64,000 bases of DNA from Microcoleus sp036704825 (GTDB lineage Bacteria > Cyanobacteriota > Cyanobacteriia > Cyanobacteriales > Microcoleaceae). The position numbers and the translations under genes are program-made. The stretch spans positions 55,345 to 119,344 of the forward strand of contig JAUBSN010000011.1 in the NCBI GenBank assembly GCA_036704825.1. The letters are read 5' to 3'. How positions within the stretch are numbered: the first letter of the stretch is position 1; the number at the start of each line of letters is the position of its first letter. Below are positions 1 to 8,452 of this stretch, piece by piece. The notes below the pieces were generated by a model, which saw only the letters and a list, made by a program, of their open reading frames with translations, ran no database searches and had not been told where the DNA came from.

Positions 1-2
1 TT

Positions 3-1322
3 ACTGCAATCACTGCATCAAGCGCACTCGCAGCAGCCGAAAAAATAGATAATTCCATCGCAAATAACGAAAACCCAGGCCCTTTAGCAGGTGTTCCCTT
101 CGCTGTTAAAAACCTGTTCGATGTCGCCGGAATTACTACTCTAGCTGGGTCAAAAATCAACGCTGGCAATCCTCCGGCTACCCAGGACGCAACGGTGGTC
201 GCCCGACTCAAACAAGCCGGGGCTGTACTCGTGGGTACTCTCAACATGGATGAGTACGCCTACGGTTTCGTCACGGAAAACAGCCACTACGGGCCGACTC
301 GCAATCCCCGCGATACGACGCGCATCGCCGGCGGTTCCAGCGGCGGTTCCGCAGCAGCAGTCGCCGCCGGTTTTGTACCCTTCACTCTCGGTTCTGATAC
401 TAACGGTTCCATCCGCGTACCGGCAGCTTTGTGCGGTGTCTTTGGGTTGAAGCCTACTTACGGCCGTTTGTCCAGGGCTGGCGCTTATTTATTTTCGGGT
501 AGTTTGGATTGTGTGGGGCCGTTTGGGCGATCGCTCCGAGACATCGCGCTGCTGTACGATATCCTGCAAGGCCCTGATTCTCGTGACCCAGTTTGCACTC
601 AACGCCCGCCAGAACTTTGTTCGCCGCAGTTAAATCAAGGCATCGAAGGATTGCGAATTGCTGTTGCTGACGGGTATTTCGCCACAGGGGCCGCACCGGA
701 AGCAATGGAGGCTGTAGAAATAGTTGCTAAAGCCTTGACAAACGTCTTGGATTGTGGTAAAAGTACAGAAAAAACAACAAACCCCCCAAAAATAGGGGGG
801 CTTGCAACTGTCACCATACCGGAATCCGATCGCGCCAGGGCTGCGGCATTTATCATTACCGCTTGCGAGGGGGGAAACTTGCATTTAGACAATTTGCGAT
901 CGCGCCCTCAAGACTTCGATCCGGCGACGCGCGATCGCTTTTTAGCGGGAACCCTGATCCCTGCGACTTGGTACTTGCAAGCCCAGAGATTCAGACAGTG
1001 GTACCGCGATCGAATTCGCGAAATATTCCAACACACAGACATCATCCTCGCACCCGCAACCCCGATTGCTGCCCCTGAAATTGGCGTCGAGAAAATGGTA
1101 ATAGCCGGACAAGAAATCTTAGTGCGTCCCAATCTCGGACTGTTCACCCAACCCCTATCATTTATTGGCTTGCCCGTTCTTTGCGTGCCCGTACAGCGGC
1201 CCGGCGCTTTGCCCTTGGGGGTACAAATTATTGGTGCTCCCTACAGCGAAGCGCTGATTCTCCGAGTCGCTGCGGTACTTGAATCGCAAGGCCTTGTATC
1301 TGCCGAATCAATTGACCCCTAA
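3..1322 (+). CDS. atzE: AtzE-family amidase, 5' end cut by window edge
   Basis: Amidase-signature hydrolase. The reading frame is open to the left edge, so the N-terminus lies outside the window; 439 codons are visible. The Ser-cisSer-Lys triad can be seen: Lys in GVPFAVKNLFD (codon at 108-110), the Ser-rich GGSSGGSAAA loop, and the nucleophile Ser in GSDTNGSIRVPA. The Asn in DTNGS and the following block LCGVFGLKPTYGRLSRAG resemble the AtzE group (1-carboxybiuret hydrolase-like, linked to s-triazine or urea-type nitrogen metabolism) more than GatA. The substrate in this organism is inferred only. Around codons 195-205 an A/G/C-rich palindrome (CCCCCCAAAAATAGGGGGG) sits in frame and appears to lengthen a surface loop. 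The gene converges on rpsU, with stops 2 bp apart. Confidence 0.8.
   Translation, partial: TAITASSALAAAEKIDNSIANNENPGPLAGVPFAVKNLFDVAGITTLAGSKINAGNPPATQDATVVARLKQAGAVLVGTLNMDEYAYGFVTENSHYGPTRNPRDTTRIAGGSSGGSAAAVAAGFVPFTLGSDTNGSIRVPAALCGVFGLKPTYGRLSRAGAYLFSGSLDCVGPFGRSLRDIALLYDILQGPDSRDPVCTQRPPELCSPQLNQGIEGLRIAVADGYFATGAAPEAMEAVEIVAKALTNVLDCGKSTEKTTNPPKIGGLATVTIPESDRARAAAFIITACEGGNLHLDNLRSRPQDFDPATRDRFLAGTLIPATWYLQAQRFRQWYRDRIREIFQHTDIILAPATPIAAPEIGVEKMVIAGQEILVRPNLGLFTQPLSFIGLPVLCVPVQRPGALPLGVQIIGAPYSEALILRVAAVLESQGLVSAESIDP
781..800. repeat. in-frame CCCCCC/GGGGGG palindrome inside the amidase gene
   Basis: A CCCCCC-AAAAATA-GGGGGG hairpin within the amidase coding frame, encoding roughly NPPKIGG. 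Similar C6/G6 palindromes occur at 28787-28866 (inside chlD) and 34113-34134 (intergenic). It has the size and base composition of a REP-type element that kept the frame open. Confidence 0.6.
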
Positions 1323-1324
1323 TT

Positions 1325-1519
1325 CTAGGGTTTGTTGTTGCGGTGAAAGCGTCTCTTAGTCCTTCTGGCAATAGCTTTGCGCTTCTGCTTTTCCAAGGGG
1401 GTTTCAAAGTGGCGGTGTTTTCTCATGTCGGGGAAAATTCCCGCTTTGGAAACTTGTCGCTTAAACCGTCGCAGGGCTGACTCAATCCCTTCATTTTCGC
1501 CTATTACAACTTGGGTCAT
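1325..1519 (-). CDS. rpsU: 30S ribosomal protein bS21
   Basis: The 64-residue product has the bS21 pattern: an acidic N-terminal strand (MTQVVIGENEGIESALRRFK) followed by a very basic tail (KQKRKAIARRTKRRFHRN). bS21 sits on the 30S platform near the anti-Shine-Dalgarno region and takes part in initiation. Length is normal for cyanobacteria. It lies downstream of prfB on the same strand, separated by a 170-bp gap with a long hairpin, so it probably has its own promoter. Its stop lies 2 bp from the stop of the convergent amidase gene. Confidence 0.95.
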   Translation of the reverse strand: MTQVVIGENEGIESALRRFKRQVSKAGIFPDMRKHRHFETPLEKQKRKAIARRTKRRFHRNNKP

Positions 1520-1562
1520 TCTTTCTCCTTAGTGTTTGTCAGATCGATTTTTATCATATCAA

Positions 1563-1610
1563 GGTTTTTGGCCGCGCGACCTGTTGGAGGTCGGGCGATC
1601 GACCAAAACC
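1563..1610 (-). terminator. long hairpin between prfB and rpsU
   Basis: Imperfect inverted repeat with arms around 1563-1581 and 1589-1610 (GGTTTTTGG...CGACC / GGTCG...CCAAAACC, loop TGTTGGA). Read on the minus strand it follows prfB, so it may end that transcript or stabilise the 5' region of rpsU mRNA. There is no clean T-run, so the terminator call is tentative. Confidence 0.4.
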
Positions 1611-1689
1611 CCAAAATTATAGCAAATCCGCTGCCATTACCGCTCTTGATTATTTAGTCCGAAGCGGACTTTGTATGTCAATGCGCGAA

Positions 1690-2824
1690 TTATATTCGCG
1701 CGGTTGAATCGGTTTGGGCTACCAACTGATTTTCCTGCCGCAGGTAAGCTTGAATAAACGGGTCTAATTCGCCGTTCATCACATCTGCGATGGCGGTTGT
1801 TTCCACTCCAGTACGCAAATCCTTGACCATTTGGTACGGGTGAAAAACATAATTGCGAATTTGGTTGCCCCAAGCCGCCTCCACCATATCGCCGCGAATC
1901 TCGGCAATTTCCGAAGCCCGCTGTTCCTTAGCAACCACCAACAGCCTAGCCTTGAGTAATGCCAAAGCTTTTTCTTTATTTTGCAACTGACTGCGTTCTT
2001 CTGTGCAGCGGACGGCCAAACCGGTAGGAATGTGAACGATGCGGACTGCGGTTTCTACCTTGTTAACGTTTTGCCCGCCCTTGCCGCCCGCGCGGGAAGT
2101 CGTGATTTCCAAGTCTTTTTCTGGGATGTCCAACTTGACGGATCGATCGAGAATTGGCATCACTTCAACGCCCGCAAAACTGGTTTGACGCTTGTCGTTA
2201 GCGTTAAAAGGCGAAATTCTGACCAAGCGGTGAGTGCCTTTTTCCGATCGCATATAACCGTAAGCGTAGCGGCCGACAATTTCCAAAGAAGCCGATTTAA
2301 TACCTGCTTCCTCTCCCTCGGAAATTTCCATTAAATGTACTTTGTAACCTCGACTTTCCCCCCAGCGGGTGTACATCCGCAGCAGCATTTCGGCCCAATC
2401 TTGAGCATCTGTGCCGCCGGCCCCGGCGTTAATCGTCAAAACGGCGCCGCCTTCATCGTAGGGCCCGGATAGTAATTGTTGCAGTTCCCACTGGTCGAGT
2501 TCGCGGCTTAACTGAGAAAGACTCGATGAGGCTTCTTGAAAAAGCGACTCGTCGGCTTCTAACTCCAGCAGTTCTAAAATAGCTTTAGCATCTTCCAAGC
2601 TCGTTTGCCAGCCGCAGTATTGGTCTAAGTGAGATTTTAAGTCATTAAGTTCTTGGAGGGTTTCTTGAGCTCGATCTTGGTCGTCCCAAAATGCTGGTTG
2701 GGCGCTGATTTGCTCTAAGTCTTGAATTTTGGCTGTAAGTGCGGGGATGTCAAAGATAGTCCTGGGTTGCACCCAGTCGATCGGACAAAGTTTCGATATT
2801 GTGTTTGATGTCTAGAACTTCCAC
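1690..2824 (-). CDS. prfB: peptide chain release factor 2 (programmed +1 frameshift)
   Basis: RF2 recognises UGA/UAA and releases the finished peptide. The discriminator tripeptide SPF (RISPFNAND) and the catalytic GGQ (RAGGKGGQNVNK) are both visible. The long uninterrupted frame starts only at a non-genuine GTG (2772). The true start is GTG at 2824, preceded by GGAG. It encodes MEVLDIKHNIETLSDRLGATQDYL, then an in-frame TGA (2752-2750) in the context TAT CTT TGA C. A +1 slip on CTT-T continues as DIPALTAKIQDLE, giving about 377 aa. An AGGA-type internal Shine-Dalgarno lies directly upstream, with the spacing of the E. coli site. Expression is therefore expected to be autoregulated by RF2 level. 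Confidence 0.95.
2749..2766 (-). other. prfB +1 recoding site (AGGAC TAT CTT TGA C)
   Basis: On the minus strand the sequence CAGGACTATCTTTGAC contains the slippery CTT codon (2755-2753), the UGA stop (2752-2750) followed by C (a weak termination context), and an AGGA SD-like element ending just before TAT. This is the arrangement of the established bacterial RF2 frameshift element. Confidence 0.93.
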
Positions 2825-2929
2825 TGTTAGTTCTCCGGCGTTGTGGGGTGTCTTGTTTATTTTAGATCGATATCTGCAATTTGTGAAGACAAAAAACCTG
2901 ATTTTGCTTCCTTTGCTTCCTTCCTAGGG

Positions 2930-2935
2930 TATAAT
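2930..2935 (+). promoter_or_regulatory. TATAAT -10-like box
   Basis: A perfect TATAAT 31 bp upstream of the candidate small ORF at 2966. No convincing -35 hexamer is visible, so this is a weak promoter call. Confidence 0.35.
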
Positions 2936-2965
2936 CTGTGGAGAAAAATGTGTTGAGTCTGGAAG

Positions 2966-3115
2966 ATGGGTATTTGCCCTGGGTGTCTCAAGTCGATCGA
3001 CAATAACCTAAGCGATGCCGATCGGGCAAAAAATTACTTTCTCGAAAAATTCATAAATTGCCCTTGGCAATCCTCCGATCAATTGGAAGGGCAGAACCAG
3101 CAATTGAGATACTAA
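2966..3115 (+). CDS. candidate small protein, 49 aa, unrecognised
   Basis: The ATG follows TCTGGAAG (SD-like) and the TATAAT box at 2930. The product MGICPGCLKSIDNNLSDADR... has a CxxC pair at residues 4-7 and a later Cys-Pro-Trp. I do not recognise the family. It ends shortly before the MITE-like element at 3151. The case rests only on signal placement and composition, so it may be a chance ORF. Confidence 0.3.
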   Translation: MGICPGCLKSIDNNLSDADRAKNYFLEKFINCPWQSSDQLEGQNQQLRY

Positions 3116-3150
3116 TCAATCAAATGTCTTATTGATATTATATGTTGGAT

Positions 3151-3291
3151 GGGAGCATCTCATATTTGTAAAAACACTTCTTCTGGCTCCTGACTCCTGA
3201 CTCCTGACTCTTTTCTCCTTGCTCCTGACTCCTGACTCCTGACTCCTAACTCCAATTTCAAGCGGAGGGCTGCTTTCATTGAGATACTCCC
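3151..3291 (+). mobile_element. MITE-like element, family A, copy 1
   Basis: 141-bp element bounded by terminal inverted repeats GGGAGCATCTCA ... TGAGATACTCCC. It is flanked by a perfect 8-bp direct repeat TGTTGGAT (3143-3150 and 3292-3299), the mark of transposition. The inside carries tandem GACTCCT heptamers between conserved arms (TATTTGTAAAAACACTT on the left, TTTCAAGCGGAGGGCTGC on the right). No coding capacity. The same element lies in opposite orientation at 12921-13068. Confidence 0.85.
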
Positions 3292-3299
3292 TGTTGGAT

Positions 3300-3540
3300 T
3301 TTGCCCTAACCCAACCGAACCTACCAGACTGTTATTTGAGATTAAACGTTCGCCGCGCGCTGTTTTGGATTGCCAAAATTACGCGCGAGCGAAGCTATCC
3401 CGTTCTTAATCGCCCTCGGCTTGTTAAATTTGTCAAGTTCATATTATACCAAATTAGATGAGCTTACCCTGAGCAATCATTGAGATTCCCTGGTTGCAAC
3501 ACTATTCGACCTGGCTTCGTCAGCGGTGATAGTCAAATCA
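3300..3540. other. non-coding gap between repeat elements
   Basis: AT-rich and low-complexity. A 60-codon open frame (3279-3461) runs through the MITE end and shows no family resemblance. I see no gene or RNA here. Confidence 0.5.
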
Positions 3541-3643
3541 TATCAAATCCGTTGGCATCGCAATTATTCATCTCTCTGTTCCCTGTCTCTGTATCCTCTG
3601 CGCCCTCTGCTGTTTAATCATTCCAATACAACCGGAATTAAAC
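3541..3643. repeat. dispersed inverted-repeat element, family C, copy 1
   Basis: Begins TATCAAATCCGTTGGCATCG and ends with the imperfect inverse CCAATACAACCGGAATTAAAC. Related ends occur at 8374-8392, 18279-18361, 47579-47796 and 62529-62552, so this is a dispersed non-coding family. Confidence 0.55.
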
Positions 3644-3867
3644 TCAGACATCTATTCATCCACGGCTATTTTACCCGATTAAAAATATTTTTTGCCACTC
3701 CTTAAAATCTCTTGAATATCAACTCAAGTCTTTTGTCGATAACTTTGACCGTGCCTCTACAAAACTTTACCTAAAAAATGCAGTCATTGTAGGGGCGGAT
3801 AGACCATAATCTCAGGCTAAAACAAACTATTTCAAAAAGCCACCCCTACAACGGCAAAGACTGTTAA

Positions 3868-5139
3868 TTAACTGTGACGCAGCGGAATTTGGATCTGAAT
3901 TTTAGTGCCTTTCCCAGGTTCGGAAAAACACTTAAACTCTCCTTTGTGCTGCTCTACAATTATCCGATAGCTGAGAGCAAGTCCCGATGAGATGGGTGGT
4001 TCCGCAGGTTGGGCAACCAAAAATGGCTCAGAAAGTTGCGCTGTGATATCTTTGCTAATTGCCATGTCGTTATCAGCAATCTCAATCGAAATTCGCTGAC
4101 CATCGACCACCTGAGTGGTAATCAAAATCACAGGCTTAAATTTGATTGATTCCAACTCTTCTAAATCTTGAGCCGATTCTTCCAAAACATCGATCGCGTG
4201 ATTGATGATATTCAGAAAAGCTTGATTTAGCAGACCTGCGTAACACTCAATTTGTGGCAAATTGCCGAATTGTTTCATTACCTTGATGTCTCGCCTTCCC
4301 TCGCGAGCAGGCAAGCGGTGCTGCAACAACAACAGAGTATTTTCTAAACCGTCGGAAACATCAAATAACTGCCAGCCCGATCGATCGCTGCGGGAAAAAT
4401 CCTGTAGGGACAAAATTATTTGGCGGATGCGATCGCTCCCGGTACGCATGGAACTCACAATTTTTAATAAATCGTCGAGTACGAATTCCACATCCATATC
4501 TTGCTGCTTTTGCAGAATTTCCGCTCCGGGATTGACTAGCTCTTTTTGATACAATCGCAGCAGTTCAATTAAATCTGCTGCGTAGCTTTGGACGTGAGTT
4601 AGATTGCTGTAAATAAAAGTAATTGGGTTGTTAATTTCGTGGGCTATCCCAGACACCAATTCGCCCAAACTAGACATTTTTTCATTTTGCAGCATTCGAT
4701 CGCGCGACAGATCCAATTCTTGCTGGGTGAGGGCCAACTGCGCCCTCAACTCGCGCGATCGTTCAGACGCGCGCACCCGTGCCAATAATTCCTGCTTAAC
4801 TATCGGTTTAAACAGAAAATCGTCAAAGGGCGCATCCAATTCTTTAATTTCATCAAATTGCTCGGGTGTTGTCAGCAGAACAAAATAGGCTGCCGCCAGT
4901 TCTCGTGAAGCAAAACTATCCCGTAGGGAATCGGCTTTCACCAGCCGGCACACCTCCAAAAAGTTGATTTGAGGCGAAGTCCCGTCGCAAATTATCGCAT
5001 CGGGGGAAAATTCCTTCGCCAAGTCTAAACCCTCCTTGTCGTCGGGAACAACTCTCACCTGATGTCCCTCTTGGCTGAGTAACTCTTGGATCACTTGAAA
5101 AGTCACAGTATCCGCGACGATCGCCAGAATCTTTGCCAT
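3868..5139 (-). CDS. response-regulator/histidine-kinase hybrid with degenerate ATP lid
   Basis: 423 aa. Order: receiver domain (about 1-125; phospho-acceptor Asp52 in IICD, conserved Lys111), a short coiled coil, HisKA with His167 (GIAHEINNP), and a HATPase_c domain. The N-box Asn is present (NIINHAIDVLEE), but the G1 motif reads ADNDMAIS where active kinases have DxGxG, and the G2 motif reads SSGLALS. ATP binding may therefore be weak or lost, so the protein could be a pseudokinase, phosphatase or scaffold rather than an autokinase. No partner regulator is adjacent. Soluble; no membrane segment. The ATG at 5139 gives a complete receiver domain. Confidence 0.85.
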   Translation of the reverse strand: MAKILAIVADTVTFQVIQELLSQEGHQVRVVPDDKEGLDLAKEFSPDAIICDGTSPQINFLEVCRLVKADSLRDSFASRELAAAYFVLLTTPEQFDEIKELDAPFDDFLFKPIVKQELLARVRASERSRELRAQLALTQQELDLSRDRMLQNEKMSSLGELVSGIAHEINNPITFIYSNLTHVQSYAADLIELLRLYQKELVNPGAEILQKQQDMDVEFVLDDLLKIVSSMRTGSDRIRQIILSLQDFSRSDRSGWQLFDVSDGLENTLLLLQHRLPAREGRRDIKVMKQFGNLPQIECYAGLLNQAFLNIINHAIDVLEESAQDLEELESIKFKPVILITTQVVDGQRISIEIADNDMAISKDITAQLSEPFLVAQPAEPPISSGLALSYRIIVEQHKGEFKCFSEPGKGTKIQIQIPLRHS

Positions 5140-5569
5140 ACTTCTACCACCTCCACAAATTACTTTTTAGGATACAACCGCCAGAATTGCGCTGACATAT
5201 TTAAAATTCCAAAAGAGTTCAATTCCACCAAAAAAACAGCCCATCCCTGCTCCCTCAAAACCCAAAATAGCTCATACCATTTTAGATTTGAGATTTTAGA
5301 ATTGGGAATGACTTACTGTATAATGGTTTGGATCGCGGGCCTGCTGTTGCATATTTTTTAGTAATGGTATCAGTAGAAGGTATAATTTTAGACGGTAATG
5401 CAAAAATGCAAATTTTCGCCTTCCTAATTTGCGGTACATCAGAGCTTTCTGCCGAAAGACTGCTGAGGACGATCGCAGATACTTTCTCAAATTGCGCCAG
5501 GAAACAATAAAAAACTTTAAAATCAATTAATAGTATCGTTAAATTCACCTTCTCGGTCAGCGCCTGGGA
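5140..5569. other. 430-bp gap upstream of mutS2
   Basis: Divergent promoter region between the kinase (minus) and mutS2 (plus). Contains ATTTTAGATTTGAGATTTTAG-type repeats near 5279 and GGTATAAT at 5388-5395, a possible -10. Small open frames here are on both strands, overlap each other, and look like chance. Confidence 0.4.
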
Positions 5570-8290
5570 ATGCCAATTACCAACACCACCTCAACTTTGA
5601 TTCAAGCCGAAACACTAGAACTATTAGAATGGCCGCGCCTGTGTCAGCACTTGGCTACCTTCGCTGCCACCAAACTCGGCGTTGCCGCAGCCCTAGACCT
5701 CGAAATCCCGGCAACTCAAGTTCAGACAGCAGAACTCAAGGCCCAAACTCAGGAAGCTTATCAGTTAGAAAGCCGCGCTAGCGGTGCTTTGAATTTTGAA
5801 GGCATCCAAGACATCAACACTTCGCTGCAGCGAGCCGAACTGCAAGGTTTGCTCGGCGGCGAAGAATTGCTGGCAATTGCTACCACCCTCGCCGGGGCAA
5901 GGCAATTGCGCCGGATAATTGACTCTGAGGCAGATGTGCCGACGCTCGAAGAACTGGCAGCCCAATTGCGGACTTATCCCGAACTAGAGCAAGAAATCCA
6001 CCGCTGTATAGACGATCGCGCTCAAGTAGCAGACAGAGCCACTCCTAAATTAGCAGGAATTAGAGTTCAAATGCGACAGTTGCGCGATCGCATTTATCAA
6101 ATATTGCAGGGGATTTTGCAGCGCCAATCCAACGCCGTACAAGAACAGGTAATTACCCAAAGAAGCGGACGCTTTGTCATTCCCGTCAAAGCTCCTCAAA
6201 AAGATGCCATACCGGGTATCGTTCACGACTCCTCGGCCAGCGGCGCGACACTGTACGTAGAACCCCACAGCACAGTCAATCTCAACAACCAAATGCGGCA
6301 GTTGCTCCGGCAAGAACAAGCCGAAGAAGAAGCAGTCCGCCGCGCCCTCACCGAGCAAGTCGCAGCAGTAAAACCCGATTTAGACAGATTGGTGGTGGTA
6401 GTTACAACTTTAGATTTAGCGGTCGCTAAAGCGCGTTACAGTTTTTGGTTGCAAGCAAATCCGCCGAAATTTATCGAATTGGGAGAGCCAGAATTAGCAC
6501 CAAAAAATCCTGAAAAATTAGATGAGGAAAAAGAAGATGAGGACAACTCAGAAAACAGTCAATTATTAATTCCCAACCTGCGATCGCAAATTACCCTGCG
6601 CCAGTTGCGCCATCCTTTATTAGTTTGGCAGCAACAGCACGAGCAAGGCTTTCCAGTCGTGCCGGTCGATTTAACGATCGGGCCGCACATCCGCGTCGTC
6701 GCCATCACCGGTCCCAACACAGGCGGCAAAACTGTCACCCTCAAAACCTTGGGCTTGGCAGCTTTGATGGCGAAAGCAGGAATGTTTGTTGCCGCCCGCG
6801 AACCCGTAGAATTGCCTTGGTTCGACAATATTTTGGCAGATATTGGTGACGAACAATCTTTGCAGCAAAGTTTGTCTACTTTCTCCGGCCATATCCGCCG
6901 CATCAGCCGCATTTTAGAAGTTTTACACAATAAATCGCAGGCCCAGGGGGAAGAAAGTTCAAACCTGACAATTACTAATTCCCAACAGCAAGACCGAGAA
7001 GTCACAGATACACAGATCGCTGTTTCTGCTCTCCCAATTCTCAAACCTAAATTACAAATTCCCCAACCCCAAATCCCAAATCCCAATTCCCAATTACCAA
7101 TTCCCAAATCTTTAGTTTTGTTAGACGAAGTAGGAGCAGGGACAGACCCATCAGAAGGCAGTGCATTGGCGATCGCCCTGTTGAAATACCTCGCCCAACA
7201 TTCTCTATTAACAGTTGCAACTACCCACTTTGGCGAACTCAAAGCCCTCAAATATCAAGACTCCCGCTTTGAAAATGCCTCAGTAGAATTTGACGACAAT
7301 TCCATGCAGCCAACCTATCGCTTGCTGTGGGGAATTCCCGGACGTTCCAACGCCCTCACCATTGCCAAAAGACTCGGTTTGCTACCAGAAATTGTCGAAG
7401 AAGCTCAAACCTATGTCGGGGGAGCATCTCAAGATGTCAATCAAGTGATTGCCGGACTCGAAGCACAGCGCCGGAAACAGGAAACCAAGGCCAGAGAAGC
7501 AACTCAACTGCTACACCAAACCGAAAAACTGCACAGAGAAGTTGCTCAAAAAGCAGCCGCTTTGCAAGAGCGGGAGCGAGAACTGAAAATAGCTCAGGAA
7601 GTGGCAGTAAATGAGGCGATCGGGTCGGCAAAATCAGAAATTGCTCAAATCATTCGCCGCTTGCAGTCGGGCGACCAGACGGCTCAAAATGCCCAACAAG
7701 CGACAGAAACCTTAAATCAAATTTCCCAAAAACACCTGCCCTCTCGCCAACAACCGGCTAAACCCAAACCGGGTTTTATGCCGAAAGTGGGCGATCGCAT
7801 CCGCATTCCCAGCTTGGGCCAAACCGCCGAAGTCCTCAGCGGCCCCGACGCTAACGAAGAGTTGAGCGTCCGGTTTGGGATTATGAAAATGACTGTCAAA
7901 CTCGGAGAAATTGAATCCCTCGACGGTGAAAAACCCGAAACTAAAGCTCAATTAGCCAAGGTAGCAGCCCAAGCACAAGCACTCGCTACGGCTAAAGCTA
8001 AGCAAGCAGCGGCGGAACCTGCAAAACCCAATCCCGAAATTGCCATTCGCACTGCTAATAATTCGATCGACCTGCGGGGCGCGAGAGTCTCAGACGCAGA
8101 AATCGAAATAGACAGAGCTCTTTCCAAAGCCGTGGAATACGGAGTCCTGTGGATAATTCACGGCAAAGGTACCGGACAGTTGCGGCGCGGGGTTCACGAG
8201 TTCCTCGCGAATCACCCCCAGGTTTCCCGCTTTGAGCTCGCCAGTCAAAAAGAAGGAGGTGCAGGTGTGACGGTGGTTTATTTGAAATAA
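5570..8290 (+). CDS. mutS2: endonuclease MutS2
   Basis: 906 aa; the usual length is about 780-830. Mismatch-repair-like ATPase with Walker A GPNTGGKT (about residue 381) and Walker B LLDEVGAGTDP (about 516), followed by a TTHFGELK switch. The C-terminal Smr nuclease domain (about 830-905; IDLRGARV and HGKGTGQLRRGVHEFL) is intact. MutS2 proteins act on branched or recombination DNA and, in some bacteria, on collided ribosomes. The excess length comes from an insert between Walker A and B (about 455-514) rich in Pro, Gln and Asn and partly encoded by CCCAATT-type heptamers, plus an acidic linker near 320-330. The start ATG follows no strong SD. Confidence 0.93.
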   Translation: MPITNTTSTLIQAETLELLEWPRLCQHLATFAATKLGVAAALDLEIPATQVQTAELKAQTQEAYQLESRASGALNFEGIQDINTSLQRAELQGLLGGEELLAIATTLAGARQLRRIIDSEADVPTLEELAAQLRTYPELEQEIHRCIDDRAQVADRATPKLAGIRVQMRQLRDRIYQILQGILQRQSNAVQEQVITQRSGRFVIPVKAPQKDAIPGIVHDSSASGATLYVEPHSTVNLNNQMRQLLRQEQAEEEAVRRALTEQVAAVKPDLDRLVVVVTTLDLAVAKARYSFWLQANPPKFIELGEPELAPKNPEKLDEEKEDEDNSENSQLLIPNLRSQITLRQLRHPLLVWQQQHEQGFPVVPVDLTIGPHIRVVAITGPNTGGKTVTLKTLGLAALMAKAGMFVAAREPVELPWFDNILADIGDEQSLQQSLSTFSGHIRRISRILEVLHNKSQAQGEESSNLTITNSQQQDREVTDTQIAVSALPILKPKLQIPQPQIPNPNSQLPIPKSLVLLDEVGAGTDPSEGSALAIALLKYLAQHSLLTVATTHFGELKALKYQDSRFENASVEFDDNSMQPTYRLLWGIPGRSNALTIAKRLGLLPEIVEEAQTYVGGASQDVNQVIAGLEAQRRKQETKAREATQLLHQTEKLHREVAQKAAALQERERELKIAQEVAVNEAIGSAKSEIAQIIRRLQSGDQTAQNAQQATETLNQISQKHLPSRQQPAKPKPGFMPKVGDRIRIPSLGQTAEVLSGPDANEELSVRFGIMKMTVKLGEIESLDGEKPETKAQLAKVAAQAQALATAKAKQAAAEPAKPNPEIAIRTANNSIDLRGARVSDAEIEIDRALSKAVEYGVLWIIHGKGTGQLRRGVHEFLANHPQVSRFELASQKEGGAGVTVVYLK
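7036..7112 (+). repeat. heptamer (STRR) tract inside mutS2 coding frame
   Basis: Tandem CCCAAAT/CCCAATT units run in frame and encode a low-complexity I-P-N-P-Q segment between the two ATPase motifs of MutS2. Such tracts are normally intergenic in filamentous cyanobacteria. Confidence 0.7.
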
Positions 8291-8373
8291 TCAAAATTTA
8301 CGCATTTCCGGTTGACTCGTAATTATATAGTTCTCGGCAGCAAAACAAGTCGCAACGAACATATCATCATACT

Positions 8374-8392
8374 GATGCAACCGGAATGAATA
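8374..8392. repeat. family C end sequence, partial
   Basis: GATGCAACCGGAATGAATA matches the right end of the dispersed family C elements. No left end is recognisable nearby. Confidence 0.35.
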
Positions 8393-8452
8393 CTATACTG
8401 CAAATGTGGCATAATCAAGAGTTGATTTACCACTTTAGTAACTGCCTGACTA

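Noticed and set aside
3279..3461. 60-codon ORF on the plus strand
   Set aside because: It begins inside the right end of the MITE-like element and has no family resemblance or start signal.
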